Assembly (NCBI GenBank): GCA_964389285.1
Contig: CAYMCZ010000003.1
Span: 1-64,000 of the forward strand
Length of the DNA stretch: 64,000 bases
From: Alectryocaccobium sp964389285
GTDB taxonomy: Bacteria; Bacillota; Clostridia; Lachnospirales; Lachnospiraceae
Direction: 5' to 3'
A model generated the notes under the pieces. That model ran no database searches and was not told where the DNA came from. It saw nothing but the letters and a program-made list of their open reading frames with translations. The position numbers and the translations under genes were made by a program. Shown one piece after another: positions 32,969-41,155 of this stretch. Positions within the stretch are counted from its first letter, which is position 1; the number at the start of each line of letters is the position of its first letter.

Positions 32969-33838
32969 TTAACTTTGCTTTTTCTCCACAATCTCGATAC
33001 AGGTATCACGTATCAGATCCAGCGTTTTATGATATACCATTTCTTTTATGATGGCATTTTTGTTTTTTCTTCCGAAATCTATGAGATATTCCACTTCCAG
33101 CTCGTATATCACTGCCGATTCTTCGGCTTTTTCTTTTATATATGCCTCTATTTCATCTTCTGTCACGGTTATGTTTTCGAGAATTGATATCCTGTCTATA
33201 ACGCCCTTTATTTTTATGGACTGCTGGGCCGCAGGCTTCAGCTCTTCCCTGAACTGCCTGATTTCTTTTCCGCTCATCTGAAGAAAACTGTCCAGATTCA
33301 TACCGTGCTGACTCAGTTCGCGCTCGAAAGCGTTCAGATTTCTGGTGATCTCTTCTTCGATAAAAAGATTGTCAACTTCCATATCCGCCTGAGCCGCAAG
33401 GAGCCGCATCACTTCGTCCTCGGCTCTGCCGACGGCCGCGTCGTATTTGGATTTATAAATCTTCTCTCTCTCGGCAGCGTCTTTTGATTCTTCTGCCGAA
33501 ACAACCGGCCTTTCCATCTGAACCTTAACTTTTCTGAAATCCGTCTTAAGCTGCACGTCCACCGGCGTAAGACAGGTGAATATTACTTCAAAGTTTTCTC
33601 CGGACTTTGCATTAAGCACTTCCCAGTCTTTCGCGATAAGCAATGTCTTTCCTTCGATATCCGTGTTTATCAGCTTTTCCCACACAGCCTGAATAAGCAG
33701 TTTTGAGGCTGTTTCCGTATCATTTTTTGCTTCCTCAAGAGCCGCTTCAAAAGACTCGGCTGCTGCTTTAATTTTTATTTTTATCTGCGTGCGTGTCTTT
33801 TCAAGCACTTCCGTATTTATTATTTCCGGTACTATCAT
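32969..33838 (-). CDS. Trigger-factor-like protein lacking the PPIase domain
   Basis: This 289-residue protein resembles trigger factor. The C-terminal half (about 135-285) matches the helical chaperone domain (DNLFIEEEITRNLNAFERELSQHG, then FLQMSGKEIRQFREELKPAAQ and ITVTEDEIEAYI). The N-terminal 130 residues may correspond to a divergent tail-type domain; the FKBP-like prolyl isomerase is missing and no ribosome-binding GFRxGxxP signature is seen. I chose the ATG at 33838 (MIVPEII) because AGGAAGG lies 5 bases before it; a longer frame to 33868 would deepen the overlap with the transporter gene. It precedes the degenerate AAA gene by 24 bases. A role as a chaperone for a neighbour's product is inference. 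Confidence 0.72.
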   Translation of the reverse strand: MIVPEIINTEVLEKTRTQIKIKIKAAAESFEAALEEAKNDTETASKLLIQAVWEKLINTDIEGKTLLIAKDWEVLNAKSGENFEVIFTCLTPVDVQLKTDFRKVKVQMERPVVSAEESKDAAEREKIYKSKYDAAVGRAEDEVMRLLAAQADMEVDNLFIEEEITRNLNAFERELSQHGMNLDSFLQMSGKEIRQFREELKPAAQQSIKIKGVIDRISILENITVTEDEIEAYIKEKAEESAVIYELEVEYLIDFGRKNKNAIIKEMVYHKTLDLIRDTCIEIVEKKQS

Positions 33839-34739
33839 GAATCCTTCCTCTTTCTTTTCTGTTTCCAATATAATTCATCAAAAGCATGCCGAATATAAGC
33901 GCAAAGCCTAAGGCGTCCACCCACGAAAATGAGGTGCCCAGGAATATAAGCGAAACCACGGCCGCCGTTACGGGTTCCGAAAATCCGAAAAGTATCGCCT
34001 TTCCGGGACCTGCGTATTTTACTCCGAGCATATAAAATCCAAACGACAAAAGCGTTCCGACTATGATCACAAACGCTATCCCCAAAATCGCGGGAAGGCT
34101 CGGTTCGAAACCGTAAGTCCATGACCTGAAAGCCAGCGTCATGCAGGTTCCGCCCACCAGAAAGGCCCAGGCCTGTATAACCGGCATCGGGAAACGGTAA
34201 AGCACCATTCCCGGGGCAACATTATATACCGTTACGGCCACCGCCGAGAGGATCCCGGTTATCAGTGCCGCAGTCGCGACACCGCTGCCGTCAAACTTTC
34301 CGTGAGTAGTCAAAAGAAATACTCCCGCTATTGCCATTATAATGCTGACCGCCTCAAAGACTTTCGGAAGCCGGCGTCCCACCACACAGGTAACCAAAAG
34401 AATTATGACCGGCGAAATATCCTGCATTATGGAAGATACCGCCGCAGATGAAAGCTGGTTTGTCATAAAGCATAAGAACTGGCTTGCGGCCACGCCCGGA
34501 ACCGCATACAGCAAAAGCTTAATAATCACCGTTCTGCTCTTCCATGGTTCCAATAATTGATCCCTGTAACGCATCAGGCAAATGATCATGAGTATAATCC
34601 CTGCTCCGTAAAGTCTCACCGGGACAAGCCAGCGGCTGTCCATATTCATTGACTGAAACATAAACTGCGCTACGGAGCCCGACACACCCCAGCAAACGCC
34701 GCCAAGTACCGCAAAAATCGCACCTTTTTTAAAATCCAT
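33801..34739 (-). CDS. EamA-family (DMT superfamily) transporter
   Basis: This 312-residue membrane protein has ten predicted transmembrane helices in two repeated EamA units (about 5-145 and 155-295). The segment GAIFAVLGGVCWGVSGSVAQFMF is a typical first helix, and GPGKAILFGFSEPVTAAVVSLIFLG is the conserved EamA ninth-helix region. Such proteins export or exchange amino acids, nucleosides and other metabolites; the substrate cannot be deduced. It starts 15 bases after the Cys-tail protein gene and its 3' end overlaps the trigger-factor-like gene by 38 bases, so it belongs to the five-gene run. Confidence 0.9.
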   Translation of the reverse strand: MDFKKGAIFAVLGGVCWGVSGSVAQFMFQSMNMDSRWLVPVRLYGAGIILMIICLMRYRDQLLEPWKSRTVIIKLLLYAVPGVAASQFLCFMTNQLSSAAVSSIMQDISPVIILLVTCVVGRRLPKVFEAVSIIMAIAGVFLLTTHGKFDGSGVATAALITGILSAVAVTVYNVAPGMVLYRFPMPVIQAWAFLVGGTCMTLAFRSWTYGFEPSLPAILGIAFVIIVGTLLSFGFYMLGVKYAGPGKAILFGFSEPVTAAVVSLIFLGTSFSWVDALGFALIFGMLLMNYIGNRKERGRIHDSTGNNKYGSA

Positions 34740-34754
34740 AACCGAAACCCTGTC

Positions 34755-36026
34755 TTATCTGGTTTTTATCTCAAGCTGCTTCAGTTTAAGATTTGTATTA
34801 TAGAAATCTTTATTGCTGCAGCCTGCTCTTCCGCCACCCGCGCAGGCACAGGCGCAGGCACAGGCACAGGAACTTGCACAGGCGCAGGAGCTGTGAGCAC
34901 AGCCGCCTCCCGAGCTTCTGTGTCCTCTGCCGCTTCCCGACGAACCGCCGCTCCTGCCCCGGCTTCCCGTGGGTATGATAATCGGCACTCTGTGTACTCT
35001 GATAAATACGTTAGGGTTGTCATTATACATGTATTCGCCGTCAGTGCTGTACTTTTTAGCTTCTTTTTCGGTGCTTTCCAATTCTTTTTCGGTAAGGATC
35101 TCCTCGCTTTTTACCAGACTGCCTCCGCAGTATGAACAGACGGTTTCGCCTTCGGCTCTGGGACCCCCGCACCTCGGACAGTTTGCATAATATTCTATCT
35201 TTGTGCGCGTGATCTTTTCCCCTCCTGAAGCCGCGGAAGAACCCTTAAAGCCGGAACCCGCCGCAAATCGTCTCGCGGCCGATTTTACGGCTCTGACCAC
35301 GCTTAGTATTATGCCGATAAATACAAGAAGCACAATACCGCCGCCTATAACACCATAAATGCCGTCTCCGCTGCCGCTGCTGTAATCACCGCCGTACGAA
35401 CCTGTGCTTTCAATGGTTTTATTCATATCGAAGTCATAGGCATCATTCGGATAAGTCAGGGATATGGTATATTTCTCGCCCGCGTAAAGGCTCGTCTCCC
35501 ATGTGAGATATCCGCCTTCATTCAGGCAGTCGGGCGTCCAACTCTCAGCGTTTTCCGCATTCCATCTTATGACAAGCTTATCCACTTCTATTTCGTCAAA
35601 CCAGCCCGGAGTGAAATTATATACGGTATAACCTTCCTCGAACTTGTTTACCTGATACATATAATCCTGAACTATGGTAAAATCAAAGCTGACGGTTTCC
35701 CCTTCATAATATTCATCGGTAAAATATATAGTCGCATACGAACCCGACACAGACATATTATCTATGCTTTCGCTCAACGCCTGATAATCCGTATAATGAC
35801 TGTTCGGTATGCCCACATCGACCCACGAAAGCGGCCCTATGGAATCGGATTCGAGCACAAGCCAGTCTATATGGTAATGCATATTCAGGGTGCCGTCTTC
35901 ATTTACATCCACTGTTATCTCGTAATCCGTAATCCGATCCGTGGGATCGGCTGCCGATACCGGAAATGAAATAAAACATATAAGAGCAGCGGCCAGAATA
36001 AAAAATATTTTAATCTTGTTTTTCAA
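34755..36026 (-). CDS. Membrane protein with zinc ribbon and Cys-Ala repeat tail
   Basis: This 423-residue exported protein starts with a signal peptide (cleavage near FPVSAA). An extracellular domain resembling DUF2207 (about 30-195), a transmembrane helix (about 223-245) and a cytoplasmic part follow. That part holds a zinc ribbon (CPRC 283-286, CSYC 297-300), a glycine/serine-rich linker, and a tail with nine cysteines at 376-403. Five consecutive cysteines (387-395) alternate with alanine, followed by GGGRAGC and a short NKDFY segment. The start is TTG with AAGGAGG upstream. It overlaps the radical SAM/SPASM gene by 17 bases. I infer the tail is a substrate of that enzyme, like Cys-rich RiPP precursors, but fused to a membrane protein. 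The tail is encoded by a slippage-prone hexanucleotide-like repeat (34818-34901). Confidence 0.8.
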   Translation of the reverse strand: MKNKIKIFFILAAALICFISFPVSAADPTDRITDYEITVDVNEDGTLNMHYHIDWLVLESDSIGPLSWVDVGIPNSHYTDYQALSESIDNMSVSGSYATIYFTDEYYEGETVSFDFTIVQDYMYQVNKFEEGYTVYNFTPGWFDEIEVDKLVIRWNAENAESWTPDCLNEGGYLTWETSLYAGEKYTISLTYPNDAYDFDMNKTIESTGSYGGDYSSGSGDGIYGVIGGGIVLLVFIGIILSVVRAVKSAARRFAAGSGFKGSSAASGGEKITRTKIEYYANCPRCGGPRAEGETVCSYCGGSLVKSEEILTEKELESTEKEAKKYSTDGEYMYNDNPNVFIRVHRVPIIIPTGSRGRSGGSSGSGRGHRSSGGGCAHSSCACASSCACACACACAGGGRAGCSNKDFYNTNLKLKQLEIKTR

Positions 36027-37392
36027 CGACTCTCCTCCTTAAAGGACATTCCCCAAGCATCAGTGCCGAATAGTTTCTGCGTTCGGCACATTTTTCGCTG
36101 TTCCATATCTTTTCCCACTCATCCGTAAGCATGTTCCCGAGAAGCTCCCCCGAAAGCCAGCTCTGACAGGGCACTGCGTTTCCCGACGGCGTCACAGCCA
36201 TGTTGCTTAAAGCAGCCCCGCAGCAGGGAGTATTTATCCCAAGTGACGCGCATAGTTCATCGCTCACCCACCCGGGCGAGGTAAAACTTATCTCCATACC
36301 GTGACCGAAACAGTATTCCGTCGCTTCTTTAAGTATGGCACTTATTTCCTCCTCGCTCAGCTGAAGAGACCCCGAAGCATCTCTTAAGGCATTTCCGGTC
36401 GTTATGAGCCCCGAGCAGGTTACATATATGACGCCTTTTTCATGCAGAAATTCAAGAGTCTTTACGTAATCACTGTTCAACGTGCATAGCGGCGTGTTTA
36501 TGCTAAGGCTGATGCCGGCTTCTATAGCGTTTTCTATGCCTGCAACCGTATCTTTATAACGGGACGCGCCCACGAGCGTATTATGTATTTCCTCGTCCGC
36601 CGAATAAAACGTTATCTGAAGGCTGTCAAGAGAGGCCTTGTGCAGATCGGCGCAGTATTCTTTGGTTAGCCTGACGCCGTTTGTATTCAGTCTCGTCACG
36701 AACCATTTGGAATAATCTATAAGAGCGATCAGATCATCTCGCAGTGTCGGCTCTCCGCCCGTAAACGTCACCTGGGGAATCCCCGCGGCACGGCACTTGT
36801 CGATTATCATTTTCCACTCATCGCCCGAAAGCTCATTTTCTTCCGCTGAAGGCTCACCTGCCGCATAACAGTGGACACACTGCTGATTGTAGTTCCATTT
36901 TCCTTCTTTTGCCATCGCGCTTATCATAAGATCCATCCTGTGAGGCGCTTTCATAAACGGAGCATATTCTCCCATTGAGATGTACTCTATCTCCTGATCC
37001 GGCACCTCGCCGTAAGCGATCTGCTTAAATGTATTCATGATAACATATATATCTTCGCGCACTTTATTTTTGGATAAAAAAGGATATACGCTTCGTATGT
37101 TTTTAGCGGTCTTATTAATGATTTTTTCCGTGTCTTCGTCGGTAATTTCCCGTCCCTCATATTCATTTACGCATTTGATAAATTCCGCCAGCAGTATACT
37201 CCATGAAACATTCACCGGAATGATATCCTGGCCGTTAATTATCACTACGCTGGATTCAATATCATTTTCATCGAATTTGGGCGGAATCATATGTATACGG
37301 ACTACTCCCGGACCTTCGGGATTTAAAGTCGTATGCATGACTCCTCCGAAATTCTCAAGCGCGTACCTGTATTCTCTTTTTGTGGGTTTCAT
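36010..37392 (-). CDS. Radical SAM/SPASM protein, putative maturase of the Cys-tail protein
   Basis: This 460-residue protein has about 150 N-terminal residues of unknown fold, a radical SAM core (about 160-350) and a C-terminal SPASM-type domain. The core shows TGGEPTLRDDL and LNTNGV. The C-terminal domain has cysteines at 381, 390, 391, 409, 435 and 449, as in auxiliary cluster binding. The cluster motif reads WNYNQQCVHCY: only Cys172 and Cys175 of a CX3CX2C are present. Residue 168 is tyrosine and 166 tryptophan, so the first ligand is missing or replaced by a cysteine elsewhere. SPASM enzymes commonly modify peptides, often forming thioether bonds. The overlapping gene for a Cys-Ala repeat protein is the obvious candidate substrate. 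Confidence 0.85.
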   Translation of the reverse strand: MKPTKREYRYALENFGGVMHTTLNPEGPGVVRIHMIPPKFDENDIESSVVIINGQDIIPVNVSWSILLAEFIKCVNEYEGREITDEDTEKIINKTAKNIRSVYPFLSKNKVREDIYVIMNTFKQIAYGEVPDQEIEYISMGEYAPFMKAPHRMDLMISAMAKEGKWNYNQQCVHCYAAGEPSAEENELSGDEWKMIIDKCRAAGIPQVTFTGGEPTLRDDLIALIDYSKWFVTRLNTNGVRLTKEYCADLHKASLDSLQITFYSADEEIHNTLVGASRYKDTVAGIENAIEAGISLSINTPLCTLNSDYVKTLEFLHEKGVIYVTCSGLITTGNALRDASGSLQLSEEEISAILKEATEYCFGHGMEISFTSPGWVSDELCASLGINTPCCGAALSNMAVTPSGNAVPCQSWLSGELLGNMLTDEWEKIWNSEKCAERRNYSALMLGECPLRRRVVEKQD

Positions 37393-37448
37393 CTGAAGCT
37401 CCTTTTGTATGATAAATAATCATTATCCGGATATATCTTTTCAGGCTC

Positions 37449-37477
37449 ACTATATCATTTGTTCTGGCCGAAAACAA
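37449..37477 (-). promoter_or_regulatory. Promoter of the radical SAM gene run
   Basis: On the minus strand TTGTTT (37472-37477), 17 bases and TATAGT (37449-37454), with a TGA extension, lie 57 bases ahead of the ATG. AGGAG precedes the start codon. It overlaps the divergent MATE promoter, so the two may compete. Confidence 0.6.
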
Positions 37478-37486
37478 TATTATAAT
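37459..37486 (+). promoter_or_regulatory. Promoter of the MATE gene
   Basis: TTGTTC (37459-37464), a 16-base spacer and TATAAT (37481-37486) lie about 60 bases ahead of the chosen start at 37546. The -35 is weak. It interleaves with the divergent radical SAM promoter. Confidence 0.5.
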
Positions 37487-37545
37487 TTGCCATTTAAGAC
37501 ATGAAATGCTATGCTGTGTGTATTACTTTTAAGAAGGCTGTACTC

Positions 37546-38913
37546 ATGGAAAAAATGACCTCGGGATCCATCCCGAAAATATTGCTGACTCTGTCCGGCC
37601 CGATACTCGCGGGACAGATACTTCAACAGCTTTATAATATTGCGGACAGCATAATAATCGGAAATTTCGCGGGGCTTAACGGCCTTGCCGCCGTAGGCGC
37701 CAACTGGGCCTTAAATTATATTCTGAGTTACTTCTGCATCGGAAGCTGCATGGCTGTCAGCGTACCGCTTTCCATAAGCTACGGAGCCGACAACCATAAA
37801 GATCTCAGAAGTTATTTTTTCAACGGAATATTCTGCGCCGTTATTCTGGCCGCGGGAATTACGGCGCTTGCGCAGCTCGGCGGAAGCACTTTTCTGAGCC
37901 TGCTCAACACGCCCGAAGGCATATTTAACAAAACACTTACCTATTACACCATTACCATGTGGGGACTGCCTTTTACCGTGCTATATAATTTCTGCTATGG
38001 CATACTGATGGCATTCGGCGACAGCAGGAAGGCTTCGGTTTTCATGGCCGTCTCTACCGTTATAAACGTCGTTCTGGACCTTTTGTTCGTAATAACTTTT
38101 TCGATGGACGTGGCCGGCGCCGCCGCCGCCACTTTGATAGCTCAGGCCGCTGCCGGCATCATAAGCGCCTTATATATTTATAAAAAATACACTCTGCTTT
38201 ATACTTCGGAAGACGGTTCCAAAATAAAACCTTTCAGCGATACGGCCGAAGGCTGCGGAAAATGGAACACCTACTATGTAAAAAGAATTATTAAAATGTG
38301 TCTTCCCATGGGAGCGCAATATTCCATAACCGCGACGGGCGCCCTCGTTATGCAGGCTGCCATGAACGATCTGGGCGCGGAAAGCATAGCCGCATACAGC
38401 GCGGGTCAGAAAATAAAAAGCTTCCTGCTGACTCCTCTGTCCTCACTCGGAACATCTCTTTCGGCTTTTACCGGACAGAATCACGGCGCAAAGCGGACGG
38501 ACCGTATCAGATCGGGAGTAAGAGTCAGCCTTATTATGGGCTGTATATATTCGGCCGCGGCACTCGCCGTCGTTCTTATTATCAGAGAACAGCTGGCCGG
38601 CCTCTTTGTCTCTCCCGAAGAAACAGTTACTATAGGTTATATAAAAATGTTTATCACCTACAGCGCCGTATTTAATTTTCTTATTGCCGCGCTTTTTGCC
38701 TACAGATATACCGTTCAGGGGCTCGGATACGGCAGGATGAGCATTTTTTCCGGACTTGCCGAGATGTCCGGCCGGATCTTGTCCGCCCTCTTCCTCTTAC
38801 CCCTGTTCGCTTTTACCGCAGTATGTATCAGCGAAGGACTGACTTTCGGTCTCGGAGTTGCCGTAATAATGCCTGTTTATTATTATCTAATCAAAAGGAT
38901 CGGATCCAAATGA
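37546..38913 (+). CDS. MATE-family efflux transporter
   Basis: This 455-residue integral membrane protein has twelve predicted helices in two halves. The start MEKMTSGSIPKILLTLSGPILAGQILQQLYNIADSIIIGNFAG is typical of Clostridial MATE proteins. Such proteins export cationic compounds or metabolites using Na+ or H+ gradients. I chose the ATG at 37546, with AAGAAGG upstream, over 37501, since the family begins there. Its stop overlaps the ATG of the first ChrA gene (ATGA), so the three genes MATE-chrA-chrA are coupled. The substrate cannot be predicted. Confidence 0.93.
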   Translation: MEKMTSGSIPKILLTLSGPILAGQILQQLYNIADSIIIGNFAGLNGLAAVGANWALNYILSYFCIGSCMAVSVPLSISYGADNHKDLRSYFFNGIFCAVILAAGITALAQLGGSTFLSLLNTPEGIFNKTLTYYTITMWGLPFTVLYNFCYGILMAFGDSRKASVFMAVSTVINVVLDLLFVITFSMDVAGAAAATLIAQAAAGIISALYIYKKYTLLYTSEDGSKIKPFSDTAEGCGKWNTYYVKRIIKMCLPMGAQYSITATGALVMQAAMNDLGAESIAAYSAGQKIKSFLLTPLSSLGTSLSAFTGQNHGAKRTDRIRSGVRVSLIMGCIYSAAALAVVLIIREQLAGLFVSPEETVTIGYIKMFITYSAVFNFLIAALFAYRYTVQGLGYGRMSIFSGLAEMSGRILSALFLLPLFAFTAVCISEGLTFGLGVAVIMPVYYYLIKRIGSK

Positions 38914-39479
38914 ATAAACTGAATCTGTTTTTAACTTTTATGAAGATAGGCGCCTTTACTTTCGGCGGCGGTTACGGTATGATCGCTATCCTTGAAAACG
39001 AACTCGTAACAAGACGCCGGCTTATCGACAAAGACGATTTCCTGAATATGCTGGCTATCTCCGAATCCACGCCCGGGCCCATAGCCATAAACATGGCTAC
39101 TTATATAGGCTATAATTTTCACGGGGTCACCGGATCCGCACTGGCCAGCACGGCAGTCTGCATTCCTTCTTTTCTGATCATATTCTTTATCTCTGTTTTT
39201 TTCGATTCCTTCATGTCGATAAAATGGGTTGCGTCCGCTTTCAGAGGAATACAGATCTGTGTCGTATATCTGATCGTTTCAGCGGGATTACGCATGTTCA
39301 AAAGAATGAAAAAAGACATTGTCAGCATTATCATGCTTGCTGTCTGCGGCGTTCTTTTCATGCTGGTCTCTTTCTTCCATCTTCCGGTCTCCAGCTTTGC
39401 GTTCATACTTTCAGCCGGCACGGCGGGTGTGATCATATATGGCCTGCGTACTTTTTCCGAAAGGAATAAAACTCCATGA
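38910..39479 (+). CDS. Short ChrA-type chromate/anion transporter, first half
   Basis: This 189-residue membrane protein is a single CHR domain: FMKIGAFTFGGGYGMIAILENELV, then SESTPGPIAINMATYIGYNFHGVTGS, both signature motifs. Short CHR proteins occur as adjacent pairs that are thought to work as heterodimers. The start MNKLNLF at 38910 overlaps the MATE stop by 4 bases and is preferred over a longer frame from 38823. Chromate export is the name-giving role, but many members transport other anions or have no proven substrate. Confidence 0.92.
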   Translation: MNKLNLFLTFMKIGAFTFGGGYGMIAILENELVTRRRLIDKDDFLNMLAISESTPGPIAINMATYIGYNFHGVTGSALASTAVCIPSFLIIFFISVFFDSFMSIKWVASAFRGIQICVVYLIVSAGLRMFKRMKKDIVSIIMLAVCGVLFMLVSFFHLPVSSFAFILSAGTAGVIIYGLRTFSERNKTP

Positions 39480-40042
39480 TCTATCTTGAACTCTTTCTTT
39501 CGTTTTTCAAAATAGGTGCCATTTCTTTCGGAGGCGGTTACGGTATGATAAGCCTCATGAGAGAAACAGTGCTTGCCAATAACTGGCTCACTGACGGTGC
39601 TTTCATAGATCTTCTGGCTATTTCGGAGTCTACCCCGGGCCCCATAGCCGTAAACATGGCTACCTTTGTCGGCTCTGTGCAGGGCGGGCTCTTCGGAAGC
39701 GTATGCGCCACTGCAGGAGTTGCCCTTCCGGCATTTCTCGTGATCCTGCTCATCGCCTGTATCATGAAGAAATTTATGGAATATGCCCCTGTCCGGGGTT
39801 TTCTTTCCGGCGTAAGACCCTGTGTAATCGCTTTGATACTCGGCACCGGGATCACGATAGGGCTTTCAAAGCTCTTTAACATTTCCGGAGCGGGCGATGC
39901 GATCCGTCCGGATCTGTTATGCATCATTCTTCTTATAATACTTGCCGGCATTGACATAGCATTAAAAAAAGCCGCTCACAAAAAGCCTTCACCTGTATTT
40001 TTAATACTGATATCTGCTGTGTTCGGCATCATTTTTCTGTAG
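39476..40042 (+). CDS. Short ChrA-type chromate/anion transporter, second half
   Basis: This is the partner of the preceding gene, 188 residues with the same CHR motifs: FFKIGAISFGGGYGMISLMRE and SESTPGPIAVNMATFVGSVQGG. The two halves are related to each other but clearly diverged, as usual for short CHR pairs of opposite membrane topology. It overlaps its partner by 4 bases (ATGA). The last gene of the MATE-chrA-chrA unit; no strong terminator is evident after it. Confidence 0.92.
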   Translation: MIYLELFLSFFKIGAISFGGGYGMISLMRETVLANNWLTDGAFIDLLAISESTPGPIAVNMATFVGSVQGGLFGSVCATAGVALPAFLVILLIACIMKKFMEYAPVRGFLSGVRPCVIALILGTGITIGLSKLFNISGAGDAIRPDLLCIILLIILAGIDIALKKAAHKKPSPVFLILISAVFGIIFL

Positions 40043-40046
40043 GCCG

Positions 40047-40075
40047 TATACCTGACGGTAAAAATGTGATATGAT
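40047..40075 (+). promoter_or_regulatory. Possible extended -10 promoter of the channel gene
   Basis: TGATATGAT at 40067-40075 is an extended -10; the -35 position (TATACC, 40047-40052) is poor. It lies about 95 bases ahead of the channel start in a 126-base gap that otherwise shows nothing notable. Confidence 0.4.
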
Positions 40076-40168
40076 TACAACACCGCAAGCGCACGCCTGC
40101 AGGATAATTCCGTATCCCTCAGACGAAAAGCCTGCCGATCAAAAAACCGATTTTTCAGGAGCATCGAT

Positions 40169-41128
40169 TTGAAGACAAAAAAACAGCGTCTGTTTGATAT
40201 CATCTCTATCGGAAACAAAGAAGACCTGCCAAGCAGATTATTTGATTATTTTATAACCGTTGTAATCCTTTTAAATATTGCGGTGGTATTTATCGATACT
40301 TTCGGAAGCGGAAAAGAATTTCATTCCGTATTGTTTTGTATCGAAGCCGTTACGATATGCATCTTTATCATCGAGTATATTTTAAGACTTTATACGGCGG
40401 ATCTTTTATTCCCAGGGTCCTCAAAAAAGGCAGCGCCTTTCCGGTTTGTCATCTCGTTTGAAGGAATAGTGGATCTTCTTACGATACTGCCGTTTTTCTT
40501 CCTGTCCGGCTTTGTCATCTTCAGGATACTGCGTGTACTTCGTATAATGAACCTGTTCCGGATAAACGGGAATTCCGACGCTTTCAACATCATCGGGACT
40601 GTCATCCGCTCCAGACTCAAGACACTGTTGTCAGCGGTAGTGATCTCCCTGATACTGATATGCGCCAGCAGCCTTTGCATGTACAGCGCCGAGCACACGG
40701 CTCAGCCCGATATCTTTAAAAACGCCTTTTCCGGCATTTGGTGGAGCGTAAATACGATACTCACGATAGGATACGGCGATATATATCCGGTAACCGCTCT
40801 CGGAAAAGTCATGGGAACGATAATCTCGTTTTTGGGTGTGATAACCGTGGCCATCCCCACCGGTATCATTTCCGCGGGTTTCGTGGAACAGTACAGCAAA
40901 GAATCAAATAAAAACGTCTCATTAAGGGACGTAAGCGATATAGGCGAAATCAAACTGGTGCAAAGCAGCCCCATGTGCGGGAAAAGCATCTATGATATAC
41001 ATAAAGAATTCGACGCCCGCATAATGCTGGTGCTGCGCGGCAATCTGACCATAATGCCGACCGATGACCTGACGACCCAGCCGGATGATATTCTGGTAAT
41101 ACAGACACATCATCTTCAGAGCTCTTAA
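40169..41128 (+). CDS. Voltage-gated-type potassium channel with RCK_C-like tail
   Basis: This 319-residue membrane protein has six predicted transmembrane helices. The fourth carries regularly spaced arginines (FRILRVLRIMNLFRI), like a voltage sensor. The pore loop has the K+ selectivity filter TIGYGD. The C-terminal 70 residues (SPMCGKSIYDIHKEFDARIMLVLRG to DDILVIQ) resemble the TrkA-C/RCK_C ligand-binding domain, which in related proteins gates transport in response to small ligands. The start is TTG with AGGAG about 8 bases upstream. It is probably transcribed alone or with the dehydrogenase gene 27 bases downstream. Confidence 0.88.
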   Translation: MKTKKQRLFDIISIGNKEDLPSRLFDYFITVVILLNIAVVFIDTFGSGKEFHSVLFCIEAVTICIFIIEYILRLYTADLLFPGSSKKAAPFRFVISFEGIVDLLTILPFFFLSGFVIFRILRVLRIMNLFRINGNSDAFNIIGTVIRSRLKTLLSAVVISLILICASSLCMYSAEHTAQPDIFKNAFSGIWWSVNTILTIGYGDIYPVTALGKVMGTIISFLGVITVAIPTGIISAGFVEQYSKESNKNVSLRDVSDIGEIKLVQSSPMCGKSIYDIHKEFDARIMLVLRGNLTIMPTDDLTTQPDDILVIQTHHLQSS

Positions 41129-41155
41129 AAGCTTTCATAACAGGAGGAACAACTG

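Noticed and set aside
34818..34901. Short direct repeats as a CRISPR-like array
   Set aside because: The repeats lack spacers and lie in frame within a coding region, where they encode Cys-Ala pairs.
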